Shown: positions 8,857 through 17,915, counted from the first letter of the stretch. The stretch: DNA of 64,000 nt from an uncultured Paracoccaceae bacterium (GCA_943787985.1 CALSOO010000004.1:744001-808000); one strand, 5' to 3'. The notes: generated by a model from the sequence alone, not told the origin. Numbers and translations are program-made.

Positions 8857-10427
8857 CAGTCCAGAATTCAAAAACAGATGAAACTACGCTAAATCAGTCC
8901 ATCTCAGACTTTGTAGAGGTCAACGCGCCTTACTACATTTACGAATTCAACCGCATCCAATGCACGACGGGATTTTCAGGATCATGGAACATCTGGGCTG
9001 CAATCTTTGGCCCGGTGTGGGCTGCATCTCGCGGCGTTTGGGGTTTCTTCTGGACCTTTCTCGTTCTCGAACTCTTTGCTTTGGTCCAGATTTTGCGTGG
9101 TCTGTGGGGCGAGCTTGGAGCAGATCAACTTGAGCGCTACGAACGCCTTTTGGACAATATCGCCCGACGAGAACAACAGGCCGCCGATCTAACTGCGGCG
9201 GGTGATCCAACCAGTGCAGAGGCAAAGTTAAAAATTGCTGAAAACCTAAGAGGTGCGGCTGATATCGCGTTGGAACAGGCCAATTCCGCGAATGAATCCG
9301 CTACAGTCGTCTGGATTGCAGGCCTTGGTCTGTTTGCCCTATTGAAGCTGCTCGAAGGGTTCACAGCAAACATCGCGTATGAGGCCCAATTCTTGCGCTG
9401 GCGTTCATCTGGTCGCGAACAATGCGGCGTCAAACGGAACGGTATCGTGTTTGGCGTCCTTGGCATTCTCGCGATTTGGCCGTTGACACTGATCCGTTTC
9501 ACAGCTGCAAACCCTGAAGATGCCGTCGCCAGGCTGACTGGTGGTATATTGGGGCATCGGATTCCAATTACGGAGTTTCCGATCGGGAAGGAATACTTTT
9601 CTGTCTTGTCCCTCAAGGGGGACGATGGTTTTGACTGGCTTGCCATCAAGTTTGGCGGAGTTTTTGACGGTGTCACCGCAACAATCCGCAGGGTCCTAGA
9701 TGCGCTTGAAATCCTGTTGATCCAAACGCCATGGCCCGTTGTGATGTTTGTCATCATCGTGATGGCTTGCCGTTTGGCGGGCCTGCGCGTGGCAATCTTT
9801 ACGGCTGCGTCGCTTGCCTATCTTGCCAGTATGGGATTGTGGGAACTTTCAATGATAACCGTCGCTCTCATTGGGGCTGGCGCGTTCCTTTGTGTAATCA
9901 TCGGCATCCCACTTGGCATTTGGTTTGGAAAGTCGAACCGGGCCTATAAAATGGCGGAACCGGTTCTTGATTTCATGCAAACCATGCCGGCATTTGTTTA
10001 CCTGATCCCAATCATTGCATTTTTTGGCACAGGTAAGCCGCCCGGCGTCTTAGCAACATTAATTTTTGCAATGCCGCCCGTGATCCGCCTGACGGCCCTT
10101 GGTATGCGCGGCGTGCCGGACGCCACCAAAGAAGCGGCGATCGCCTTTGGTTGTTCGCCTTGGCAATTATTGACGAACGTAGAGCTCCCCCTTGCGTTGC
10201 CATCCATCATGACCGGCATCAATCAAACCATCCTAATGTCCCTATCCATGGTCGTTATCGCATCCCTTATCGGGGCCGATGGTCTAGGTGTGCTGATCCT
10301 TGAGGCACTTCAATACGCGGCAAAAGGTCAGGGACTTCTTGGCGGCGTGGCGATCCTGCTGTGTGCGATGGTCATCGACCGGATCGTACAGGGTACCTAT
10401 CGAAAAGGCGCTCAACAGCGACGTTAA
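8853..10427 (+). CDS. proW: Betaine-type ABC transporter permease with an N-terminal DUF2628-like extension
   Basis: 524 residues. The C-terminal half (from about residue 290) is a normal ProW/OpuAB permease with the EAA loop (GVPDATKEAAIAFGCSPWQL, then LTNVELPLALPSI). The first about 200 residues are an extra module. An FNRIQCTTGFSGSWNIWAAI segment followed by FGPVWAASRGVWG resembles DUF2628-type membrane domains. After it comes a Glu/Ala-rich helix (about 95-150) and a further membrane pair. Starts inside the proV stop (ATGA), so the two are translationally coupled. Confidence 0.88.
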   Translation: MTVQNSKTDETTLNQSISDFVEVNAPYYIYEFNRIQCTTGFSGSWNIWAAIFGPVWAASRGVWGFFWTFLVLELFALVQILRGLWGELGADQLERYERLLDNIARREQQAADLTAAGDPTSAEAKLKIAENLRGAADIALEQANSANESATVVWIAGLGLFALLKLLEGFTANIAYEAQFLRWRSSGREQCGVKRNGIVFGVLGILAIWPLTLIRFTAANPEDAVARLTGGILGHRIPITEFPIGKEYFSVLSLKGDDGFDWLAIKFGGVFDGVTATIRRVLDALEILLIQTPWPVVMFVIIVMACRLAGLRVAIFTAASLAYLASMGLWELSMITVALIGAGAFLCVIIGIPLGIWFGKSNRAYKMAEPVLDFMQTMPAFVYLIPIIAFFGTGKPPGVLATLIFAMPPVIRLTALGMRGVPDATKEAAIAFGCSPWQLLTNVELPLALPSIMTGINQTILMSLSMVVIASLIGADGLGVLILEALQYAAKGQGLLGGVAILLCAMVIDRIVQGTYRKGAQQRR

Positions 10428-10483
10428 CGGCCTCTTAATACCAACATGACCGCGCGGTTACGCGAAACCGGAAGGAGCAAAGA

Positions 10484-11479
10484 ATGGCCAAAGAACACCT
10501 GAATGCGATGATGGATAACCTCTATTGGTGGGGCATCCCGACCTTGTTCCGATTCCCAAACGAAGGACCAGAAGGCAAGGACATTGCACTGGTTGGCGTA
10601 CCCCATTCAACAGGCAATGGAACGACGGAGCGCGACCAACATCTCGGCCCACGCGCCCTGCGCAATGTGTCCGCAATCGCACGCCGCGTGCACAGTCAAT
10701 TTGAGCTGGACCCTTGGATGTCTGCAAAGATTGTAGACATCGGTGATGTCCCGTTTCCTCGTGCCAATGACAACGAAGATTGCATTGAGCAGATCACGCG
10801 GTTCTATAGAGAACTCGATAAATCTGGAGCACGCCCTGTCTCTGTTGGGGGCGATCATTCTATCACGGGAGGCATTGTGCAAGCCTTAGGATGTGGACAC
10901 CTCACAGAGGGTGAACCAATTTGCTTCCTTCATCTTGATGCACATACGGATGTCTTCACCAAGGTCGATCACTTCCTTGGCGCTCAGAAATCTGCGGCGC
11001 ATTGGGGGGCGTACCTAGCAGATCAAGGTAAAGTTGATCCGACCCACTCGATGCAAATCGGGTTGCGCGGGCATGCACGGACGCTGGATTGGCTACAACC
11101 GTCATACGACTATGGCTATAACGTCGTAACCATGCGCGAATTCCGCAAACGCGGCATCGAAGATGTAGCAGCCCAGATCAAAGACGTGATGCAAGGGCGT
11201 CCAATCTATATAACGTTTGATCTTGATTGTCTTGATCCCACAATTGCACCCGCTGTTTCTAACATCGAAGCCGGTGAAAAGGGGTTCGATATCGATGAAG
11301 CTATTGCGCTGCTTCATGCGGTGCGTGGCATGAACATTGTCGGTGGTGATGTCGTCTGCATGATGCCGACTAAAGACAGCCCTAATCAGATAACCGCGCT
11401 CACCGCGTCAGCCATCATGTTCGAAGTGATTTCGATGATCGCTGAAAATACGGCAACCAAATCGAGAGTAGCCCAATGA
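10484..11479 (+). CDS. Ureohydrolase (agmatinase/arginase family), first of two in the island
   Basis: 331 residues, start at ATG 10484 after AGGAGCAAAG. The binuclear-metal ligands of the family are all visible: GGDHS, HLDAHTD and TFDLDCLDP. Such enzymes hydrolyse a guanidino group to urea plus an amine. The substrate loop after the last motif (TIAPAVSNIEAGEKGF) differs from the APGTGTPE loop of typical agmatinases and guanidinobutyrases, so the substrate is uncertain. It follows the importer by 56 bases and overlaps the next ureohydrolase by 4 bases, so all five genes are probably one transcript. Confidence 0.87.
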   Translation: MAKEHLNAMMDNLYWWGIPTLFRFPNEGPEGKDIALVGVPHSTGNGTTERDQHLGPRALRNVSAIARRVHSQFELDPWMSAKIVDIGDVPFPRANDNEDCIEQITRFYRELDKSGARPVSVGGDHSITGGIVQALGCGHLTEGEPICFLHLDAHTDVFTKVDHFLGAQKSAAHWGAYLADQGKVDPTHSMQIGLRGHARTLDWLQPSYDYGYNVVTMREFRKRGIEDVAAQIKDVMQGRPIYITFDLDCLDPTIAPAVSNIEAGEKGFDIDEAIALLHAVRGMNIVGGDVVCMMPTKDSPNQITALTASAIMFEVISMIAENTATKSRVAQ

Positions 11480-12433
11480 GTGACCCATTTTTCCAACCCG
11501 TTTCCGGCATCGACCTTCCGCGCTTTGCCGGCGTTCCAAGCTTCATGCGCCTTCCCCATTTGACTCCAAATGATCCGCGGTACGCCGATGTCCAGATTGG
11601 TATCGTAGGTATCCCATGGGACAGTGGTACTACCAACCGGTCCGGCGCACGCCATGGCCCTCGTCAATTACGAGATCTGTCCACGTTGATCCGGTCCGGC
11701 AACCCGGTGACGGGGATCAACCCGTTCGAAACCGCAAATTGCGCAGATCTTGGCGACATACCACCAAATCCGGTCGACATTATCAACTGTATGGATCGCA
11801 TCACAGCTTTCTATGACGCCTTGAAAGGCCACGGCATCACACCAATGACGGCTGGTGGTGACCACCTTTCTAGCTTGCCAATTTTGCGTGCTCTGGCCCG
11901 AGACAACCCGATCGGTTTGATCCAGTTCGATTCACATACCGATCTGTTTGACAGCTACTTCGATAGCAACAAATTCACGCACGGGACGCCATTTCGCCGG
12001 GCCATTGAAGAAGGTCTAATTGATCCAAATCGCATGGTTCAAATTGGCATTCGCGGTACTTCATACAACAACGAGGACATCGAGTGGGGCGAGGCACAAG
12101 GCGTTCGCATCATTCGGATCGAAGAGTTCTTTGATCGCGGCATTAAAGATGTGATGGCGGAAGCGCGTGAGATTGTCGGAACTGCCCCGACCTACTGCAC
12201 GTTCGACATTGATTTTGTAGACCCGGCATATGCCCCTGGAACCGGCACACCAGAAATCGGCGGCCCGACCAGCTATCAAGCCCAGCAGGTCATCAGGGAA
12301 CTGGCTGGCCTCAATCTCATCGGTGCCGATTTGGTCGAAGTGTCACCCCCCGTTTGATCCCACCGGAACGACGGCTTGGCTGGGCGCATCGCTCATGTTC
12401 GAACTTCTGTGTGTTCTTTCGCAGGTGGCATAG
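11476..12433 (+). pseudogene. Second ureohydrolase (agmatinase/guanidinobutyrase-like), frameshifted near the 3' end
   Basis: The frame from 11476 carries GGDHLS, QFDSHTDL (Ser in place of the usual Ala) and TFDIDFVDPAYAPGTGTPEI, the metal and substrate motifs of agmatinase/guanidinobutyrase-type enzymes. At about 12346-12351 a run of six C shifts the frame. The product then ends as VEVSPPV, while the next frame continues with the conserved family C-terminus (FDPTGTTAWLGASLMFELL) to a stop at 12433. Removing one C gives a normal 318-residue enzyme. Either a sequence error in a homopolymer or a very recent mutation. Starts within the stop of the preceding gene. Confidence 0.85.
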
Positions 12434-12530
12434 TTTTGGAACACCTAGATCGTGCCATCTAGACATTCCCTAAGATTTTGACCCGACCTTGCCTGTGTCT
12501 CGGCAGGAAAAAATGGCTATTTCAGCGACC

Positions 12531-13718
12531 TTAAATTTTGCCAGCAATGATCTGGGCATAGATACTGGGATCCGTAACACCTTCGGACCCGATAACGACG
12601 ATGCGGGAATTGGGATCCAGACGCAAACTCCGCCGTAAGACAGGTTGTTTGGCGGCGGCGGCGACAGCACATAATCCAGCTACGCCGCTTTCACCCGCTT
12701 CTACGGGGGCGCCTCCGGCAACGCCATTGGCCAGCATTCGAACCATCGGCCCGACCGTACTTTCAGGGATCGTCACAAAGTCATGTGCGGCATCCGCAAG
12801 GACCATCCAGGCCAATTCTGATGGCTCACCGCAAGACAGGCCCGCCATGATGGTTTCCTGTGCAATTTCAACATTTGTCGCTTTGTTCGCCTTTGCGCTT
12901 GCGAACAAACAAGGTGCGAGCTCGGGTTCGACAATCACGACACGGGGCGCGTTGAGCCCCCATTCCTGATGGAAAACAGCCGTGATGGCAGCCGCCAATC
13001 CACCAACGCCGCCTTGCAGAAAGACGTGGGTCGGAGCTGTTTCGTAGCTTTGCACAATCTCGCGCGCCATGACCCCATAGCCAGCCATTACATCCAACGG
13101 GGGCTGCGTGTAGCCGGGCCAAGACGTGTCCGAGACAATCAACCATCCTTGCTTTTCTGCATCGGCACGGGTTTGAGCAACCGTCGCGTCATAGTCTCCG
13201 TCAACACGGATCACCTCAGCACCTAGTTTTCGCATAACATCGGCGCGGTGCTCACTGACTTCCGCATGAATGTAGATCCGGCAGTTTGTATGAAACTGTG
13301 CAGCACCCCAAGCAACAGAGCGTCCATGATTGCCATCCGTGGCGGAAGTTACGGTTATCGCTTTCGTCTGCTCGGCATAAAGGCCGCTGCGTATGTCGTC
13401 GGGATCCACCAGCTTGCCAATGGATTTGGACAGCTCACGCTGAACCGTTCGTAAAACCGCGTAAGCCCCACCGAGTGCCTTGAAGCTGCCAAGTCCAAAA
13501 CGTGGGCCTTCGTGTTTATAGCGAAGTTGACGGATGCCCAAATTTCCCGCCAGCCCGGGAAGATCAAGCAAAGGCGTCTCGGCATATCCGTCCCAGTTGG
13601 AAATCTCCTTTTCTGCGCTATCGAAATCTGCGCGATTTAGAGTTTGTGTCACGGGACCATCGAATGATGGAGTGCTTGCGTGATGATTGAGTATGGCGGC
13701 TTTGAATGGCGTGAACAT
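12531..13718 (-). CDS. dpaL: Diaminopropionate ammonia-lyase
   Basis: 395 residues, usual length for the enzyme. PLP fold type II: the Schiff-base Lys is in FGLGSFKALGGAYAV, with the SATDGNHGRSVAWGA and LQGGVGGLAAAI phosphate-binding loops and GLSCGEPSELAW further on. The enzyme converts 2,3-diaminopropionate to pyruvate and two ammonia. It is convergent with the ureohydrolases and divergent from an Lrp regulator at 13828, so probably controlled by it. Next to ureohydrolases it could consume a diamino acid released from a guanidino precursor (inference). Confidence 0.9.
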   Translation of the reverse strand: MFTPFKAAILNHHASTPSFDGPVTQTLNRADFDSAEKEISNWDGYAETPLLDLPGLAGNLGIRQLRYKHEGPRFGLGSFKALGGAYAVLRTVQRELSKSIGKLVDPDDIRSGLYAEQTKAITVTSATDGNHGRSVAWGAAQFHTNCRIYIHAEVSEHRADVMRKLGAEVIRVDGDYDATVAQTRADAEKQGWLIVSDTSWPGYTQPPLDVMAGYGVMAREIVQSYETAPTHVFLQGGVGGLAAAITAVFHQEWGLNAPRVVIVEPELAPCLFASAKANKATNVEIAQETIMAGLSCGEPSELAWMVLADAAHDFVTIPESTVGPMVRMLANGVAGGAPVEAGESGVAGLCAVAAAAKQPVLRRSLRLDPNSRIVVIGSEGVTDPSIYAQIIAGKI

Positions 13719-13827
13719 TGACTCTCTTTCTATAGGGTGACGAAAATTTAGTTCACTGATCTGGAGTTTTGCGCTCTAAATTATCGATCTTTTTGCAGCA
13801 TTATTGCAATACAGGCAGGTATCGTAA

Positions 13828-14298
13828 GTGAAACGTTCAGAAACCCTTGATCCGTTCGATTTGGAGAACCTTCGCATTCTACAAAAGGACAACACCGTAC
13901 CGCAAAGGGTGATCGGGGAACGGGTCAATCTATCTGCGCCAACGGTTCAACGCCGGATCAAGCGGCTCGAGGCGTCGGGTATCATCGCCACTCAAACGGC
14001 CACCATAGATCCCGCGCGTTTTGGATCGGCCTTAACTATTGTTGTTCAAGTCGAATTGAACGTAGAGACGGGAGGGGCCATCGATCTCGTCAAGCAAAGC
14101 TTCGTTGACGCCCCCGAAATACAGCAATGCTATTATGTCACCGGTGAAGCTGATTTCATGCTGATCATTCTGGTGCAGGACATGTCTGAATACGAGGCCT
14201 TGACGCAGCGACTTTTCTTTTCAAATGAGACGATCAAAAAGTTCAAAACCTTTGTCACAATGGATCGAACCAAAGTGAGTTTGGAAATCCACATCTGA
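13828..14298 (+). CDS. Lrp/AsnC-family transcriptional regulator
   Basis: 156 residues. The N-terminal helix-turn-helix (VIGERVNLSAPTVQRRIKRL, about residues 31-50) is followed by the RAM ligand-binding domain (VQVELNVETGG, then CYYVTGEADFMLIILVQD). It is divergent from dpaL with a 109-bp shared promoter region. Local amino-acid-responsive Lrp proteins usually control the divergent catabolic gene, so 2,3-diaminopropionate or a related amino acid is a plausible effector. Confidence 0.9.
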   Translation: MKRSETLDPFDLENLRILQKDNTVPQRVIGERVNLSAPTVQRRIKRLEASGIIATQTATIDPARFGSALTIVVQVELNVETGGAIDLVKQSFVDAPEIQQCYYVTGEADFMLIILVQDMSEYEALTQRLFFSNETIKKFKTFVTMDRTKVSLEIHI

Positions 14299-14751
14299 TC
14301 GCGACAAGGGCTGGCGTTTTCTCGATTTCGTCCGTTTGCATCAAGGATGCTGGAAACTCACTGCGCGGGTTATTGCGAGTTTTACAAAACTGTTTCATCT
14401 GCTGCGGCTGAAAGCAAAATTTGGCCGTTGATTTCAGAGCGTCGAGCAAATTTGTGCTCAATTTTTGTGCGATCCATGCGATGGGTTGCCTGATCTACGG
14501 ACCCTATTTAGGTTCCCAATTATTGGATGAATTGTCATGATCAGCAGTGATTCCATCTAGTTATCTACTTGAAATATAATAACTAAATACCAATTTGCGC
14601 AGATTGGGATGCGACAGGTTTCTGGCTGGGTACTCCTGGCCAGACCAAGAAAGATGGGCTGCTTTTAAGCCCATGGTGAAAAGCAGTTCTCATCAAATGA
14701 AAAGGGTTTGGGATGAGCCTGAGCCCGGAGAAATACCAAAAGGAGATTACC
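14299..14751. other. Intergenic region, no gene seen
   Basis: About 450 AT-richer bases between the Lrp gene and the CAP-domain gene. It must contain the promoter of the latter, whose ribosome site AAAGGAG is at about 14739. I see no further gene, RNA or strong hairpin. Confidence 0.5.
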
Positions 14752-15771
14752 ATGTCACAAGCAAGTGATTTGGAACAAGAGATGCTCGCACTCGTGAATG
14801 CCGAGCGCGCTAAGGTTGGCGTCGACCCGCTGACTTTTGATGACAATCTAAATTCAGCAGCAGAAGATCACAGCAGCTGGATGCTCGAAAATGACATCTT
14901 CAATCATACAGGTGTAGATGGGACACGACCAAAAGACCGGGCTGAGGACGCTGGCTATGTCTTTGAAGGCACGTCAGCTATTGGTGAAAATATTGGCTGG
15001 CGGTCCACAAGCGGTGAACCAGGCCTTTCGGATGATATCGTACTGGTTCATGAAGGCTTGATGAACAGTCCCTCCCACCGGGAGGCAATCCTGAACCCTT
15101 TGTTCACTGAAATCGGGATCGGGATCGAAGACGGTGATTTCTTCACTGATGGCAGAAATTGGGATTCCGTCATGGTGACCCAGAACTTTGGGACGACCGA
15201 GGCTGAAGATGGCATACCTGCGGAACCTGACGAGGAGACAACGCCTGATGTGCCTAACGATCTCTTAACTGTGGAAGAAACAGAAACGCCAGAAGAAACG
15301 GCACCTGAGGACGACGAGGAATCTGTTGTTGCAACAGAAACCACCGATGATGAACAACCTCAAGGCACAACAGGCGGTGACGTTACTCAGCAACCAGAGG
15401 ATGCGACCAATACTCTTATCTTTGCAGGCGATGACGCTGGGATGTTTGACTGGGGCGGCTGGTTAAATTTAGATTTTCTTGATGATCTACCCACCGGAAG
15501 TGGCAACAATAACGGTAATGGCAACACAGGCAACGGTATCAATGGCCAAGGAAACGGTTTCGGGAATACCGGTACTGGCGTGAATGGGACCGGCAATGGC
15601 AATGGCAATTCCGATTGGTGGAACGACCAGTTTGAGTTGACGGTAGCCGCGGCTGAACCAAATGCGGCTGACACTGCAAGCAACGCTTCTATGGACAGGT
15701 CATGGGAATCTATTGACTTTGCGGATTTGGGTCAATGGGCCCCGTCCTTTGATGACTGCTTCATGATGTAG
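14752..15771 (+). CDS. CAP-domain (SCP/PR1-like) protein with acidic and Asn/Gly-rich linkers
   Basis: 339 residues from the ATG at 14752 (AAAGGAG upstream). A longer in-frame start at 14713 has no ribosome site. CAP domain about residues 5-150: LVNAERAKVGVDPLTFDD, HSSWMLENDIFNHTG, GENIGW and NSPSHREAILNPLFTEIGIG. After it comes an acidic Glu/Thr stretch (about 155-215) and an Asn/Gly repeat tract (about 248-286, units of NGNG and NTGNG). No classical N-terminal signal peptide is visible. In this bacterial group such proteins often leave by type I secretion, but I see no RTX repeats. Low-GC composition relative to the housekeeping neighbours suggests island DNA. Confidence 0.8.
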   Translation: MSQASDLEQEMLALVNAERAKVGVDPLTFDDNLNSAAEDHSSWMLENDIFNHTGVDGTRPKDRAEDAGYVFEGTSAIGENIGWRSTSGEPGLSDDIVLVHEGLMNSPSHREAILNPLFTEIGIGIEDGDFFTDGRNWDSVMVTQNFGTTEAEDGIPAEPDEETTPDVPNDLLTVEETETPEETAPEDDEESVVATETTDDEQPQGTTGGDVTQQPEDATNTLIFAGDDAGMFDWGGWLNLDFLDDLPTGSGNNNGNGNTGNGINGQGNGFGNTGTGVNGTGNGNGNSDWWNDQFELTVAAAEPNAADTASNASMDRSWESIDFADLGQWAPSFDDCFMM

Positions 15772-16329
15772 ATCATTGAATTCACGATGCCCGGCGGTAT
15801 CAATCTTCGCTGGGCATCATCCCTTGAACGGCAGCTTTAGAACATTTCAGCGGTCGTTGCGCGCAACACCAAGTATTTTGCACAAAATCACTTCCCAGTT
15901 CAAAGCTGATTTCTGGGGGCCATTGCCCAATTACGCCAGCCCTAAATCCGCGTTAAACGCCTATTCTAAGGGGTTTGAGGCTGCCTACAGAGTTTGCAAG
16001 AATGTCTGTCACGATGTTCGCCAAAGTGAACATAAACGGCCCTATTGGCGTTTACTGTAAATCCTGGCACATTCCACCAACGGCCATCGGCCAATTTTGT
16101 CTGACGGCTGTTGACCAGCCTTATTTTTAGGGCGTCATCCGGTTTCTTCCGTGTTCATGCGGGGTCTTCCGGTTACTGCAATACCTAATGTCCCACTACA
16201 GTGGTCCATTTGGTCATTTCCGTTCGTATATTGCGTGCCCCTTTGCTGCGGCGAAGGGGTTTGTGCGGCGCCAATTCCGTGCTTAAGGTACCGGTCTGAA
16301 CGATGTGTAAATCCAAAGGAGCGAGTGGG
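15772..16329. other. Intergenic region, no gene seen
   Basis: About 560 bases without a convincing coding frame on either strand. Near 16227-16252 a hairpin-forming stretch (CCCCTTTGCTGCGGCGAAGGGG) precedes the AAAGGAG of the short gene at 16330. Nothing else is recognisable. Confidence 0.5.
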
Positions 16330-16449
16330 ATGTTGGGACGTAGAGTTTTAGGCGTGCTATGCGGCGCGGTGACGGCATTGGCGGCAGGGTTTAGACGGTC
16401 CTTGTACATCGGTTACGGCCCGGCTTTCGGAAAATCTTTGATCACATAG
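16330..16449 (+). pseudogene. 5' stub of an unidentified exported-protein gene, cut by repeat copy B
   Basis: A good ribosome site (AAAGGAG) and ATG at 16330 open a frame reading MLGRRVLGVLCGAVTALAAG, which looks like a signal peptide or first membrane segment. At 16380 the 669-bp repeat begins; the frame continues only 23 codons into it and stops. The repeat therefore appears to have truncated a host gene here. The rest of that gene is not seen on the far side of the repeat. Confidence 0.45.
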
Positions 16450-17048
16450 AGATAAAGCGCGACGGCGACCACAATCGCAATCAAGGCAAGGGCGGACACG
16501 AGACATAATGTTGAACCATCTTGGCGGCGGCAAAACCAAAACCCCGCAACAATTGTGGTCACTGCCAAGATCCAATACAGTCTTATGACCCACGTATATT
16601 GGGTCATCCCAGCATCGATCCATTCAGCCTGATTGCGGGCCGGGTAAAATTCATCAACATATCCCTGAGACCACATAAGCAAAACAACGCAAATGGGAAC
16701 AAAACCCAGAATAAGGATGGTCAAGCGCAGCATATTCGTTAATTCCATGCTAAAAAGTCCCATTCCGCATAAGACCATTTTACGGTTCATGGTGTATGCA
16801 CGGCGTTGTTCCATACGCAACTTTTACCTTGTCTGCGCGCTTGGGCGGTCTTGTGTATCAAGCGCACCAAGATTTATCCAACGATATCAGCTGGATTCCT
16901 CGCATGGAACACACAATTTTCGGCCTGATCAAGAAACGCTGCGAGATAGCAGGGCAGCACAAGCTTGCCTAAAACCATTTTTATGGTTTTCAGGTTGCTG
17001 TGCAGCGATGATCTTTTCCACCTAAGAAACCTTCGGTCAGACGGGGTC
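16380..17048. repeat. 669-bp direct repeat, copy B (uninterrupted)
   Basis: Same sequence and orientation as 3318-5656 minus its IS. Copy B holds the intact form of the small membrane-protein gene and shows the empty IS target site. The plus strand near the right part (16904-16972) reads MEHTIFGLIKKRCEIAGQHK then stops; this resembles the start of small proteins often found beside site-specific recombinases, so the unit may be a fragment of a larger mobile element (weak inference). Confidence 0.9.
16413..16820 (-). CDS. Small membrane protein of unknown function (intact copy)
   Basis: Up to 135 residues with three predicted membrane segments: MLRLTILILGFVPICVVLLM, YTWVIRLYWILAVTTIVAGF and LVSALALIAIVVAVALYLYV. 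The exact start is unsure because several ATGs (16820, 16790, 16745) are in frame. I do not recognise a family. It is the only substantial frame in the 669-bp repeat; the other copy is split by IS1380. Whether it is a cargo gene or native to the repeat cannot be told. Confidence 0.55.
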   Translation of the reverse strand: MRMEQRRAYTMNRKMVLCGMGLFSMELTNMLRLTILILGFVPICVVLLMWSQGYVDEFYPARNQAEWIDAGMTQYTWVIRLYWILAVTTIVAGFWFCRRQDGSTLCLVSALALIAIVVAVALYLYVIKDFPKAGP

Positions 17049-17164
17049 AATAAGCGGCGAAGGCGGACCGGCACTGTGATCCGCGCACTGCACGCGAGGT
17101 CTTGGCTTGGCAAGCTGGGCGGGATAAGAGGGGCAAAAGTGCCTTTTGGGCCGTGGGGGGTCGT

Positions 17165-17848
17165 ATGAGCGATACAGACAGTTTTATCGAAGAAGTCACC
17201 GAAGAAGTCCGTCGGGACAAGCTTTTCAAAATGCTCAAACGCTATGGCTGGGTTGCGGGTGCGGCTTTGGTTGTGGTCATCGGCGGGGTCGCTTGGTCTG
17301 AATACAATCAGGCTCAGCAACGTGCGGCAGCGCAAGCCGTGGGCGACGGCCTTCTGACTGCCTTGTCCGAAGACGCGCCTGCCGCGCGTTTGGCTGGCCT
17401 CGAAGGTGTAACAACCCCCAACGCATCAAGCGCTGCACTCGTTGCGTTTTTGAAATCGGCAGAACAAATCGAACTTGGTGAGAACGCGGCCGCTGCCGAA
17501 ACCTTGCAGGCGGTTGTGGACAACACCGATGTTCCGTTAATGTATCGCCAAATCGCCCGTTTCAAGGCCTTGGGGGCCGCTTCGGGCACCATGACACGTG
17601 ACGAGCGCCGCGCCGGCTATAGCGAATTGACCACAGGCGGGGGGGCTATGCGCCTTCTTGCCGAGGAGCAATTGGCTCTGATCGAGATAGAAGCTGGCAA
17701 CAACGAAGACGCTGTCAAACGTCTGCAAAGCATCCTTGACGACGCCGAAGGCACAGCAGGCTTGCAACAACGCGCCCTTCAGGTGATTGTGGCACTGGGT
17801 GGGGAGCCTGACATGAGCGCGCTGCAAGCGCCACAAGCGGGCAACTGA
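17165..17848 (+). CDS. YfgM-like tetratricopeptide protein (ancillary SecYEG/BamB neighbour)
   Basis: 227 residues from ATG 17165. A cytosolic N-terminus (FIEEVTEEVRRDKLFKMLKR), one membrane segment (about 27-46, WVAGAALVVVIGGVAWSEYN) and a soluble Ala-rich TPR-like C-terminus match YfgM/DUF2133 topology. The gene precedes bamB and der, the same yfgM-bamB-der order as in Escherichia coli, where the protein helps periplasmic trafficking at the SecYEG translocon. It begins 117 bases right of repeat copy B, so its promoter region may have been replaced by the repeat. Confidence 0.8.
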   Translation: MSDTDSFIEEVTEEVRRDKLFKMLKRYGWVAGAALVVVIGGVAWSEYNQAQQRAAAQAVGDGLLTALSEDAPAARLAGLEGVTTPNASSAALVAFLKSAEQIELGENAAAAETLQAVVDNTDVPLMYRQIARFKALGAASGTMTRDERRAGYSELTTGGGAMRLLAEEQLALIEIEAGNNEDAVKRLQSILDDAEGTAGLQQRALQVIVALGGEPDMSALQAPQAGN

Positions 17849-17915
17849 TCCCAAACGGACGACCAATGACAACATGCCATAAAGGCAGCGCAAGACCGCA
17901 AGAGCGAGCAGAGCC

